NCBI GenBank assembly: GCA_020635015.1 | Contig: JACKAP010000001.1 | Span: forward strand, 372,001 to 436,000 | Origin: Calditrichia bacterium | GTDB lineage: Bacteria > Calditrichota > Calditrichia > RBG-13-44-9 > J075 | DNA: 64,000 nt | Reading direction: 5' to 3' | Shown: one piece after another, positions 43,346 to 51,236 of the stretch | Numbering within the stretch: position 1 is the first letter of the stretch | Layout: each line of letters opens with the position of its first letter | The notes under the pieces: model-generated | What the model saw: the letters and a program-made list of their open reading frames with translations, nothing else | Told to the model about the DNA's origin: nothing | Databases searched by the model: none | Made by a program: the position numbers and the translations under genes

Positions 43346-45022
43346 ATGAAAAGGATCATTCAATTCCAGTTATTAATCGCGATGGTCATCTTTATGAGCT
43401 CATGCGCTTCTGAAAACCAAACCTCCAAACTGGCGGCCACTTCGGAGATCCTGCTGACCTCGGAAAGTGGTGACAAAATGGCGCCCCAGGAAAATGTGCC
43501 GTTCCGGGACGGCACTGCCGAAGGGGTGGTTATCCGCATTCAACCGGAGATCGTCAAACAGACGATTGACGGGATCGGCACCTCGTTTACCGAGTCCTCC
43601 GCTTTTGTGCTCGCCCATCTCGATCCGCAGAAACGGCGCGAGGTGATGGAGCGGATCTACGGGGAAAGCGGGGCCAATTTCAGCCTGACCCGAACCCATG
43701 TCGGCGCCTGCGATTTTTGCGTTGACGGCAAGTATTCTTATGCGGATCAAAAAGATGATATCAAGCTGGAAAGCTTTACCATCGCCCCGGATAAGGAGGG
43801 GTTTAAGCGGGCGGATCATCCCGGCATTGCCGATGAAAGCTATGATCTGCTGCCGATGATCCAGGAAGCGCTGGCCATTAAAAGCGGGCAGCCAGACCGG
43901 GAACTGCGCATCATCGCCTCCGCCTGGACCGCGCCGGCCTGGATGAAGGATATCGAGACCTGGTACATCCCGGGAGCGCCGGAAAACAACTGGCAGGGCA
44001 CCGGCGGTTCGCTGAAGCCGGCCTATGTTCCCACCTATGCCGATTACCTGCTCAAATACCTCGATGCCTACCGGGCGGAAGGGGTGAACATCTGGGGATT
44101 GACCCCGGTGAACGAGCCCCACGGCAATAACGGCCAGTGGGAAAGTATGCATTTTACCCCGGAAACCCAGAATGAATTCATCAAGAAACATTTGGGCCCG
44201 AAATTAAAATCGAGTCAATACGGCGATATCAAACTGCTGGCCTACGATCAGAACCGCGACGGCCTGGAACACTGGACGGATGTGATCTTCGGCGACCCGC
44301 AAACCGCCCCCTTCGTCTATGGCGTGGCGGTGCATTGGTATGAAAGCACCTTCAAAGTATACGAAGACGTGTTTGAGCGGGTGCATCAGAAATTTCCTGA
44401 CTTCGCCATTATCCATACCGAAGGCTGCATCGACGACCTGGGTAAACCGGCGCCGAATGGGGTGACCGACCCGGAACGCTACCAGGAGAGCGGCTGGTTT
44501 GACAATGATGATTTTTGGTGGAATCCCAATGCCACCGACTGGGCCTATTCCGTCACCTGGGAAGGGGTGAAGGTGGAGGATCACCCGATCTATACCCCGG
44601 TGCACCGCTACGCCCGGAATATCATCGTCAGCCTGGATCACTGGATGCGGGGCTGGGTAGACTGGAACATTGTGCTGGATCAGAACGGCGGCCCCAATCA
44701 TGTCGGTAATTTTTGCGGGGCGCCGATCATGATCGATACCGAATCGAAACAGGTTTACTATACCCCGATTTATTATGTGCTGGCCCAATTCAGCAAGACC
44801 ATCCGCCCCGGGGATAAGGCGGTGCAAACCGAAAAACAATTGGCCGGCCTGGGCAGCGACGATCTGCATGCCTGCGCGACGGTCAACCGCGACCATCTGC
44901 TCAGCGTTCAATTGTTGAACACCACCAAAGCGCCGATCCGCTATCACCTGCAGATTGGCGGCCGGTATGCCGAAATCACCATCGCGGCCAATGCGGTGCA
45001 GACGGTGCGGGTGCAGTTGTAG
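43346..45022 (+). CDS. GH30 glucanase lipoprotein
   Basis: This 558-residue lipoprotein of family GH30 has lipobox 'VIFMSSC', acid/base Glu257 in 'GLTPVNEPHGNNG' and nucleophile Glu359 in 'AIIHTEGCIDD'. 'VKQTIDGIGTSFTESSAFVL' and 'SLTRTHVGACDF' mark the start of the catalytic barrel, and a beta-sandwich closes the protein. GH30 members cleave beta-1,6- or beta-1,3-glucan or beta-glucosyl bonds; in laminarin loci they usually remove beta-1,6 branches. I chose ATG 43346, because an upstream GTG start at 43226 would add 40 residues encoded by the GCGGAT repeat and would bury the signal peptide. Confidence 0.9.
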   Translation: MKRIIQFQLLIAMVIFMSSCASENQTSKLAATSEILLTSESGDKMAPQENVPFRDGTAEGVVIRIQPEIVKQTIDGIGTSFTESSAFVLAHLDPQKRREVMERIYGESGANFSLTRTHVGACDFCVDGKYSYADQKDDIKLESFTIAPDKEGFKRADHPGIADESYDLLPMIQEALAIKSGQPDRELRIIASAWTAPAWMKDIETWYIPGAPENNWQGTGGSLKPAYVPTYADYLLKYLDAYRAEGVNIWGLTPVNEPHGNNGQWESMHFTPETQNEFIKKHLGPKLKSSQYGDIKLLAYDQNRDGLEHWTDVIFGDPQTAPFVYGVAVHWYESTFKVYEDVFERVHQKFPDFAIIHTEGCIDDLGKPAPNGVTDPERYQESGWFDNDDFWWNPNATDWAYSVTWEGVKVEDHPIYTPVHRYARNIIVSLDHWMRGWVDWNIVLDQNGGPNHVGNFCGAPIMIDTESKQVYYTPIYYVLAQFSKTIRPGDKAVQTEKQLAGLGSDDLHACATVNRDHLLSVQLLNTTKAPIRYHLQIGGRYAEITIAANAVQTVRVQL

Positions 45023-45043
45023 GTCGCAATTTAGCCGTTTTTA

Positions 45044-45117
45044 ACCCCTCTAATTCTCCCCTTACTAAGGGGAGACTTACCAGTTTCCCCCCTTGGTAAG
45101 GGGGGACGGATGGGGGG
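45044..45117. repeat. CCCCTTACTAAGGGG-type double palindrome
   Basis: CTCCCCTTACTAAGGGGAG and CCCCCCTTGGTAAGGGGGG sit inside outer arms AACCCCTCTAATTCTCCCC and GGACGGATGGGGGG. It is the inverted counterpart of 36161-36237. Confidence 0.85.
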
Positions 45118-45182
45118 TAAAAAAGTAGACATATATGCTCATATATGGATCGTCACCATAAAGTTTTGCTGAAGGATACGAA

Positions 45183-45500
45183 ATGAAAAGGGAAAAAAAT
45201 GCAAATTGTGATTCGGTGAAGCGGCTGAATCGAAAACAAACTTCCGGCCTGGCTTTGCCCATGCAGATCGTTCTTGCGCTGGCGTTACTGGCTTTTTCCT
45301 GCGAAAAAACCGATGCCCCGGCGCCGGAAGCGCTGACCCTCGATACGGCGGAAAATTATTTTTCAAGCTGGATTTCGTCAAGCATACCTATGCAGTCGCC
45401 GACGTGGAACGGTACTTCTTTACCACCTTTCCCCACGATGATCCGACCGCGGGCGATGTGGTCTACGACCGGAAGCAGTGGATCAATTCGGAGATGCTGA
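45183..45500 (+). CDS. GH16-like glucanase lipoprotein, N-terminal piece
   Basis: This piece carries a lipoprotein signal ('QIVLALALLAFSC') and the first mature residues ('EKTDAPAPEALTLDTAENYF'). The start may be ATG 45261, which puts the signal at the N-terminus, rather than 45183. It leaves frame near 45370 and the product continues in the piece at 45404. Confidence 0.7.
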   Translation: MKREKNANCDSVKRLNRKQTSGLALPMQIVLALALLAFSCEKTDAPAPEALTLDTAENYFSSWISSSIPMQSPTWNGTSLPPFPTMIRPRAMWSTTGSSGSIRRC

Positions 45501-46093
45501 AACTGGCGAAGGGCGACGGGCTGTATTTATTCATCAAGGAGCGGAAAGATGTGATGTTCGATTCCTTTCGCATGACCTCGAAGCCCTTCTATAATTTGAA
45601 TCCCGATCATCAGCGCCTGCTCTTTGTCTTTAAAGGGAAGCTGCCCTCGGCCAAAGGGGTCTGGCCGGCCTGGTGGCTCAACGGCAGCCATCAGGATGAA
45701 TGGACCTATCAAAATCTGGGCAAAGTGGAAACCGATGCCGGGCTGGACAGTTATTCCGGAAAGGGGCATTTTATGACACGCCTTCTGCGGTCAACCCCAC
45801 CGATTGGCCCGCCGCCGGCGAACTGGATATCATCGAAACCATCAACGGGGAAAATATCGTTCACAATACCCTTCACACCTGTCCCCAGATGTGTGACGCC
45901 GAGTGGAACAGCGATGGTGAGATCATCAATTGCGCCAATGCCAAAGCCGGTGATCCCAATGCCGGCTGCAGCGGCAAACCGTATTCGGTCGCATCGGTGG
46001 AGGGCACCTTCGCCTGTATCTGGGAAAAAAACACCATCCGGTTTTATTATTGGACGCCGGAGGAGGATGTGCGGCAGGAAGGCGGCCCTTTAA
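45404..46093 (+). CDS. GH16-like glucanase lipoprotein, middle piece
   Basis: This is the first half of the jelly-roll: 'VERYFFTTFPHDDPTAGDVV', 'RKQWINSEMLKLAKGDGLYL', and 'GVWPAWWLNGS', which is equivalent to the GxWPAxW landmark of GH16. The frame becomes wrong after 'SYSGKGHF' near 45770; the remaining 100 residues here are not real. The product continues at 45700-46410. Confidence 0.65.
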   Translation: MERYFFTTFPHDDPTAGDVVYDRKQWINSEMLKLAKGDGLYLFIKERKDVMFDSFRMTSKPFYNLNPDHQRLLFVFKGKLPSAKGVWPAWWLNGSHQDEWTYQNLGKVETDAGLDSYSGKGHFMTRLLRSTPPIGPPPANWISSKPSTGKISFTIPFTPVPRCVTPSGTAMVRSSIAPMPKPVIPMPAAAANRIRSHRWRAPSPVSGKKTPSGFIIGRRRRMCGRKAAL

Positions 46094-46410
46094 GCGAAAA
46101 TCCGCAGCCGGATCAATGGGGGGACGCCAATCTAAAGAACACGGTGCGGCTGCTGGAAACGGACACCGAATGCGATAGCGAAGCGCATCAGGAATGGCAA
46201 TGTCACAATTGCGCCGGGAGCACTAGCTGCACTTTTGCCAATATGAAAATGATTTTCAATATCACCCTCTGCGGCAAATGGGCCGGCGCTCAGTTTGACG
46301 ATAGCGGACAACCGCTGCAAAATTGCCAGACCTACATTTGGGGTGAAGGCCGGGACAAAATTCATGAGCAGTTTATTAAGATTGAGTATGTGGCGGTCAG
46401 TGGCATTTAA
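45700..46410 (+). CDS. GH16-like glucanase lipoprotein, catalytic piece
   Basis: This piece contains 'WPAAGELDIIETINGEN', the GH16 ExDxxE catalytic motif, followed by 'NTLHTCPQMCDAEW' and several cysteines ('CHNCAGSTSCTF', 'CGKWAGAQF'), then 'IHEQFIKIEYVAVSGI' at the end. The cysteine-rich layout with 'TLHT' after the active site resembles the fungal-type endo-1,3(4)-beta-glucanases more than the enzyme at 36300. The first 24 residues are out of frame. The assembled enzyme (45183-46410, two frameshifts) would have about 400 residues and ends 18 bp before the GH17 lipoprotein gene. Confidence 0.8.
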   Translation: MDLSKSGQSGNRCRAGQLFRKGAFYDTPSAVNPTDWPAAGELDIIETINGENIVHNTLHTCPQMCDAEWNSDGEIINCANAKAGDPNAGCSGKPYSVASVEGTFACIWEKNTIRFYYWTPEEDVRQEGGPLSENPQPDQWGDANLKNTVRLLETDTECDSEAHQEWQCHNCAGSTSCTFANMKMIFNITLCGKWAGAQFDDSGQPLQNCQTYIWGEGRDKIHEQFIKIEYVAVSGI

Positions 46411-46428
46411 ACAAGTAATGAGGTGAAC

Positions 46429-47544
46429 ATGCAAAAATTAGTTAGGTTAATCGTTGCATCCATACTCACGGCAGTTGTATTATCTTCGTGCAATCAAAAA
46501 ACGGATGAATCAAATTTGAATATACATGAACCGAAAATCGTTATGGAAGACATCCAGCAGGATCTCGAAGCAGGTCTGGGCGGCGAAAAGGAACACCCGT
46601 TTACGCTCCGCAAGTTCGATCCGTACTTAAACGGTAAATGGATCGGTAACGCGGTCTCTTATGGATGTTATCGCGCAGGCCAGGAGCCGGGCAAGACCGG
46701 GCCGACGAAAGCGGAAATTCTGGAAGACCTGAACATCATCGCCAACTACTGGAACCTGATTCGGGTCTATAATGCTGATGATGATGCTGAACGGATTTTG
46801 GAAGTCATTACCGAAAATGACCTCCCGATCAAAATGATGCTGGGCATCTGGCTGTCGAATGAGGAAAAACATCCCGAGCAAAAACCGGAGAACATCCGAA
46901 ATGTGCTGCGGGGAATCCAGTTGGCCAACCGCTTCCCCCATATTATCCGCGCTGTCAATGTCGGCAACGAAGCCCAGGTGTTCTGGTCCTGGCATAAGAT
47001 GAATGTCGAGAACCAGCTCCGCTATATCCGGGCGATTCGCAATAACACCACGGTGCCGGTCACCATCGCCGATGATTATAATTTCTGGAACAAACCCGAG
47101 GCGCAGCGGGTGGCGGAGGAGCTGGATTTTATCGTCACCCATATTTATCCGCTCTGGAACGGCAAGACCCTGGATACTGCCATCCCCTGGATGGACAGCA
47201 CCTTTAAAGATGTTCAGGCTCGATATCCTGATAAAACGATCGTGCTCGGGGAAACCGGCTGGGCCACCACCTACAATCCGGATAAAAAAGGCCCCGGCGA
47301 GCAAGGCGACCTGATCAAAGGCAAGGTCGGCCTGGCGGCCCAGGAAAAATACCTGGTGCTGCACAACGATTGGGTCAATCAGAATAAGGTGACCACCTTC
47401 CTATTCGAAGCCTTCGACGAGCCCTGGAAAGGCGGCGGCGTCAGTTCACCCGCCAATGAAATCGAAAAACACTGGGGGGTTTTTTACGAAAACCGTACCC
47501 CCAAGGCGTCGTTTACCAACTACCTGGCACAGCGGCAGGAGTAA
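46429..47544 (+). CDS. GH17 beta-1,3-glucanase lipoprotein
   Basis: This 371-residue lipoprotein has lipobox 'TAVVLSSC' and a GH17 barrel: Glu181 in 'AVNVGNEAQVFW' as acid/base, Glu275 in 'TIVLGETGWATTY' as nucleophile, and 'TFLFEAFDEPWKGGG' on the last strand. Such enzymes cut or transglycosylate beta-1,3-glucan. ATG 46429 is preferred over GTG 46423 because GAGGTG then serves as the ribosome-binding site. It follows the GH16-like gene by 18 bp, so the two are co-transcribed. It is the last clear gene of the glucan locus. Confidence 0.9.
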   Translation: MQKLVRLIVASILTAVVLSSCNQKTDESNLNIHEPKIVMEDIQQDLEAGLGGEKEHPFTLRKFDPYLNGKWIGNAVSYGCYRAGQEPGKTGPTKAEILEDLNIIANYWNLIRVYNADDDAERILEVITENDLPIKMMLGIWLSNEEKHPEQKPENIRNVLRGIQLANRFPHIIRAVNVGNEAQVFWSWHKMNVENQLRYIRAIRNNTTVPVTIADDYNFWNKPEAQRVAEELDFIVTHIYPLWNGKTLDTAIPWMDSTFKDVQARYPDKTIVLGETGWATTYNPDKKGPGEQGDLIKGKVGLAAQEKYLVLHNDWVNQNKVTTFLFEAFDEPWKGGGVSSPANEIEKHWGVFYENRTPKASFTNYLAQRQE

Positions 47545-47558
47545 GCATACCTTATGAT

Positions 47559-47802
47559 TGCCACAGAGACACAGAGATCACTGAGAACCAACAACTAACA
47601 AAGTCCATTACAAGTTGAACAAAACAGATTTATTTAGCCACGGATTCACACAGATTTACACTGATTTTGTTATTTTTTGGGGAAAGAACCAGGCTTTCAT
47701 CTGTGTTTATCCGTGAAAATCCGTGGCTAAAATTCAACATGTAATTTGTACTAATAACTCTGAGATACAAAATCTCTGTGTGCTCTGTGCCTCTGTGGCA
47801 AT
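47559..47802. repeat. Nested inverted repeats: CACAGAG outside, CACGGATT inside
   Basis: The outer arms are 47559-47587 (CCACAGAGACACAGAGATCA) and 47773-47802 (its complement, ending CTCTGTGGCAA). Inside them, 47637-47668 (GCCACGGATTCACACAGATT) and 47696-47728 (complement, ending AATCCGTGGC) form a second inverted repeat of a different family. Single arms of the inner family occur at 16543-16566. No gene lies in 47545-47826. Confidence 0.85.
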
Positions 47803-47826
47803 AAGTAATACCGCTGAATATTTGCT

Positions 47827-48906
47827 TTACTTAAAATTGTTTAAGATCTTAAGCGCATTTTTGTAATAGATTTTTTCCAGCACCTCATCCGGAAGGAACA
47901 GCCCGTAGATCATCCACCGTCCCTGGAGGTGATGCCCGGCGGCGGGGTCGATATACTCGTCGTCGGTTTCCAGGAAGCGGTAGTAAATGCGGTAGGCTTC
48001 GGCATTGGGCGGGGTGTCGGTGCCAAACAGGATGCGGTCCTGGTACTGGATGAAGAAGCGGCGCGCGGTGTAGGGCTGCCGGCCCAGCTCGCTGATCCGG
48101 GCGTCGATGTCGACATAAAAATTGGGATAGGTCTCCAGCCAGGTAGCCACCTTGCCCAATTCTTCCGGCAGGTTCCCCATGTGGGCGCCGATGAAGATCG
48201 TGTTCGGATGCCGGGCGATCACCCGGTTGCGCGCCGCCAGGATCTCATCTTTGGCAGGGTATTGATCGCCGTAGAACGACCAGTCCGGGTGGGCGCCCAG
48301 TTCATCGTAGCGTTCGTTGTAGCGGTCGACCGGGGTGAAGAAGGCCTTGGGATCGGAGACGTGGATCATCACCGGGATGCCCAGCTCTCCGCATTTGGCC
48401 CAGATCGGGTCGATTCGGGGGTCGTCCACTGTCACCAATTTGCCGGTTTTATCGCGGTAGGTCAGCCCCAGCGTCTTGGCAATCTTCAGGCCGCGCACCC
48501 CCATGCGCACCGCTTCTTCCAGCCGTTTCGCTTCCTTCTTTCCGAAATCCGACTCATCGATCTTGCTGAAATCCGGGCGGAAAAACAGCAGAAAGCGTTC
48601 TTTGGAGACTTTTGCGACGCCTGGAGATGCGCCTTGTAAAAAATCATCCGCCGAGTTCGCATCCAGGCTGACGCATTTCCAGACCCCGGCCTGGTCCATC
48701 TCCTCCAGGAAATGCGCGGTCTGCGCCAGATCCCCCAGATGGTTGTGAATATCAATCACCGGAAATTTCGGCTTCATGATTTTGGTTTCCTTCACCACCA
48801 TCTGGCTGACCGGCCTCCAGTCGAGCAGTTTCAGCTCACCCTCCTGGGCGAGCATGGGCATGCAGATGATCATCATCGCGATCAGGATTGTCAGTGAATA
48901 GCGCAT
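47827..48906 (-). CDS. Exported amidohydrolase (Amidohydro_2 family)
   Basis: This 359-residue metal-dependent hydrolase of the amidohydrolase superfamily is exported. The signal peptide is 'MRYSLTILIAMMIICMPMLAQ'; 'FPVIDIHNHLGD' supplies the HxH metal motif, 'GIPVMIHVSDPKAFF' and 'IFIGAHMGNLPEEL' further histidines, and 'RILFGTDTPPNAEAY' the terminal Asp. Relatives are annotated as TIM-barrel amidohydrolases or decarboxylases of uncertain substrate. ATG 48906 is chosen because GAGAGGTAAG precedes it and the signal peptide begins there; the longer frame from 48999 reads through repeat sequence. It points towards the glucan genes (convergent), so it is not in that operon. Confidence 0.88.
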   Translation of the reverse strand: MRYSLTILIAMMIICMPMLAQEGELKLLDWRPVSQMVVKETKIMKPKFPVIDIHNHLGDLAQTAHFLEEMDQAGVWKCVSLDANSADDFLQGASPGVAKVSKERFLLFFRPDFSKIDESDFGKKEAKRLEEAVRMGVRGLKIAKTLGLTYRDKTGKLVTVDDPRIDPIWAKCGELGIPVMIHVSDPKAFFTPVDRYNERYDELGAHPDWSFYGDQYPAKDEILAARNRVIARHPNTIFIGAHMGNLPEELGKVATWLETYPNFYVDIDARISELGRQPYTARRFFIQYQDRILFGTDTPPNAEAYRIYYRFLETDDEYIDPAAGHHLQGRWMIYGLFLPDEVLEKIYYKNALKILNNFK

Positions 48907-48927
48907 GTTCTTACCTCTCAAGTTTTT

Positions 48928-49126
48928 AATAGAACGCGGATGACGCGGATACATACTGAAATGAAATAAGAACGACAGCCACAGAGACACAGAGATCACA
49001 GAGGTTTTTCAGTCGTCAGTTGCCAGTCGTCAGTTTTCAGTCGTCAGTTCTCTGTGATCTCTGTGCCTCTGTGGCAACAACACAGAAAGACCTATCCGCG
49101 AGAATCCGCGTCATCCGCGTTCTATT
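48928..49126. repeat. Triple-nested inverted repeats (GCGGAT, CACAGAG, GTCAGT)
   Basis: The outer GCGGAT arms are at 48928-48950 and 49092-49126. Within them are CACAGAG arms at 48978-49003 and 49049-49077, and inside those, 49008-49048 is a tandem run of CAGTCGTCAGTT-like units. Each layer belongs to a family seen separately elsewhere in the window. Confidence 0.85.
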
Positions 49127-49130
49127 TCGG

Positions 49131-49940
49131 CTAATATGTAACCCAAGATATTTTGTTGTGTACTGAGAGCCAGCATCTATCTCCCACCAAACCGCACCAC
49201 CCCAAACACCTCCGGCTTATGAAACCGCGCGCCGGTGGGCGACCAGGCGTAGCCGGTGGATTTTCCGCCGCCGTCGGCGTTGATGCGGTAGAAGTTGATC
49301 CGCCAGGTGGTCTGGCCGGGCACCACCCCCTTCGCGTCCTGATAACTTCCGCCAGCGGAATGGCGATCTCCACCGTCCAGCGCCGGTCGCGGTCGTCGCG
49401 CCGGTTCAGCGTGCCCTCGACCGCAACCGCGGTCTGAATGGCGGACAGATCGTATTGCTTGGTCGCCGGCACATCGATATGAACCGGATCGACGATATAG
49501 CTGTCGAACAGCACATTGGCGGGGAGACCTCGATCTCCACGTAGGTAGACGGTTCCCGGTCGGTATCGAGAAACACCTCCACCACCTCTTCTTCCCAGGA
49601 GATGCTCATCGCGTTGGGTAAAAGTGGTCCAGATATCGGGATCATTGCAGATAAAGGCGATGAACAGGGTGGTCGGGTTGTAGCAGGTTTTGACCCGGGT
49701 CAGCACCGCGCTGTCGCTCACCGCCGTGCCGGTGCGGTTTTCCGCCAGGGTGACGGTCTGGGCGCTTTGCCATGCCGGCTCATCCAGCAAACCGTCCACC
49801 GTCATCACCGCTTCCGTGGGGGCGGCAATAATCTGGTAGTCCGGCGCGGCCGGTTCCTCAGTGCGCTCGCAGGCGGCGAAGGCCAGCAGTAACGCAGCCA
49901 ACATCAGGGGCTTCAGCAGAAATTTTTTGAAATCGACCAT
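49131..49940 (-). CDS. CBM9-like lipoprotein (multiply frameshifted)
   Basis: This exported protein has lipobox 'LLLAFAAC' and a family-9-like carbohydrate-binding fold: 'VMTVDGLLDEPAWQSAQTVT' opens it, and 'YDLSAIQTAVAVEGTLNRRD' and 'RRWTVEIAIPLAEV' are characteristic core strands. Frame changes near 49600, 49530 and 49330 garble 'DEHLLGRRGGGG' and the C-terminus. The neighbouring frames supply 'WEEEVVEVFLDTDREPSTYV' and an ending at a stop at 49177. ATG 49940 follows AGGAGAAAGG. Similar single-domain proteins in other FCB bacteria bind sugars or metal; no catalytic role is visible. Confidence 0.7.
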   Translation of the reverse strand: MVDFKKFLLKPLMLAALLLAFAACERTEEPAAPDYQIIAAPTEAVMTVDGLLDEPAWQSAQTVTLAENRTGTAVSDSAVLTRVKTCYNPTTLFIAFICNDPDIWTTFTQRDEHLLGRRGGGGVSRYRPGTVYLRGDRGLPANVLFDSYIVDPVHIDVPATKQYDLSAIQTAVAVEGTLNRRDDRDRRWTVEIAIPLAEVIRTRRGWCPARPPGGSTSTASTPTAAENPPATPGRPPARGFISRRCLGWCGLVGDRCWLSVHNKISWVTY

Positions 49941-50134
49941 GAGAAAATCCTTTCTCCTGGCTATTGGGGGTGGAAATGTCAATCTTATCGCAAAAAGAAA
50001 GATAATGTAAGCGAAAAACTTGCGTTTTATTTCTTTTGTTTACGATTGCTTTTGAGTTTAGGGAAAAGTGGGGAGAAAGTCAAGGGGGGAGGTTATTTTG
50101 TAATGCTCATATTGTGCACCGTGTTAAGTTTTAT

Positions 50135-50230
50135 GGCATGGGGCTAAGGGCATGGGGCATGGCGCCGTAATGTGCAAGCGCATGTTCCGACACCCGCCCT
50201 GTAATACACCATGCCCCATGCCCTTTACCC
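50135..50230. repeat. GGCATGGGGCATGG inverted repeat
   Basis: The left arm TGGCATGGGGCTAAGGGCAT and onwards (50135-50164) and the right arm CCATGCCCCATGCCCTTTAC (50209-50228) enclose about 45 bp. The same unit lies at 39783-39812 inside the end of the sugar-binding protein gene. The 49983-50255 gap has no gene. Confidence 0.8.
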
Positions 50231-50255
50231 CTTGCAATAAAATATCGCGATATAG

Positions 50256-50534
50256 CTATAAATACCGCGACGGTCCACGAAATACCTCCCGGACATGCCA
50301 GGTAACATATTTGGGATCAGGATAATAATCTGGCCGCTGTGGATGGAGAATCTTATGACCGTGATGCCGTTTTTTTAGCCAGAAATCAAAATTCTCTCCT
50401 CCACTGGCGTATTCGGAAACCAGGATTTCCAGTTCCGGTGACAGAGTAAACACTCCGCGATCGAACAACTTATGGTGTAGGGAACACAGAGCCAGACCGT
50501 TTGGCTCGATGTCTGGACCTTCGCATGATGCCAT
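50256..50534 (-). CDS. Sulfur-binding-type HNH restriction endonuclease, C-terminal piece
   Basis: This piece supplies the second half of the HNH nuclease: 'IEPNGLALCSLHHKLFDRGV' contains the Asn and His residues of the motif, and 'QRPDYYPDPKYVTWHVREVF' closes the family. It joins the piece at 50375-51142 just after 'AAHIQWHH' (frameshift near 50525). The first three residues are not part of the real product. Confidence 0.8.
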   Translation of the reverse strand: MASCEGPDIEPNGLALCSLHHKLFDRGVFTLSPELEILVSEYASGGENFDFWLKKRHHGHKILHPQRPDYYPDPKYVTWHVREVFRGPSRYL

Positions 50535-51142
50535 TGGATATGGGCTGCTTCCAGACCCACCGGATTACCCGCCATGCGAATGTCAAACCCGCAGATGGCG
50601 CAGCGGTATTCGTAGGCCTTGAGGATGTTGTTCCGGAAGTGCGGGCTGCGGATTCGACTCCTACTGGTGGTCATTTCGAGATCCAATCCGACACTTTGCA
50701 GAATATCATCATGCAGCGTTTCTGAGAAATATTTATCCAAAATATCGCGGACGATCTCCCTGACTGGGCCGGGATTCTTTTTCAGGCGCTGATACAACCC
50801 TTCTGGAAAACCACCCACCGCCGAAACGCTCAAGAGTTCTTTTCTGTTGACATCATCATTAGCCGTTTTGTTTAATAGGACGCCACGTTTGGGTATCTCC
50901 CAAAGGCCATCGTTCTGTAGCCTCCAGAAGGGATATTCCGGACGATAGAATTGTCGGCGCGGCCCGAAATCCTTCAGCAGTTCTTTCAATTTTTCGTTGA
51001 TCCATTCAAACGAAATCAGCCGTTCCCCACCCTGTTGGTAATGCCCCAATGCCAGCAAAATCAGCAGCGGCTTGTGCGGCGCCCGCTCGGAGCCGCGTCT
51101 CCAGATGTTGATGGATTGGAATTGTTGGCGGATGGTTTCCAT
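50375..51142 (-). CDS. Sulfur-binding-type HNH restriction endonuclease, N-terminal piece
   Basis: This resembles the phosphorothioated-DNA-binding restriction endonucleases, which recognise sulfur-modified DNA through an N-terminal sulfur-binding domain and cut with an HNH domain. 'SERAPHKPLLILLALGHYQQ', 'RPEYPFWRLQNDGLWEIP' and 'GGFPEGLYQRL' match the N-terminal region. 'NNILKAYEYRCAICGFDIRM' with its CxxC and 'PVGLEAAHIQWHH' begin the HNH. The last 50 residues of this frame are wrong after the frameshift near 50525. No dnd modification genes are in view, so the role could be Type IV defence against foreign phosphorothioated DNA. Confidence 0.8.
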   Translation of the reverse strand: METIRQQFQSINIWRRGSERAPHKPLLILLALGHYQQGGERLISFEWINEKLKELLKDFGPRRQFYRPEYPFWRLQNDGLWEIPKRGVLLNKTANDDVNRKELLSVSAVGGFPEGLYQRLKKNPGPVREIVRDILDKYFSETLHDDILQSVGLDLEMTTSRSRIRSPHFRNNILKAYEYRCAICGFDIRMAGNPVGLEAAHIQWHHAKVQTSSQTVWLCVPYTISCSIAECLLCHRNWKSWFPNTPVEERILISG

Positions 51143-51236
51143 AAAACCTTAAACAGTTTAATTCAGTATATCTTGACATAAAACAAATCATAATTTTGGA
51201 GCTTTATAGCAAAAAATCCCTTGTTGGTAATTATTA

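Noticed and set aside
48928..49126. Nested repeats as an insertion sequence or a MITE with target-site duplication
   Set aside because: No transposase frame and no clear flanking direct duplication could be seen, so I describe them only as inverted repeats.
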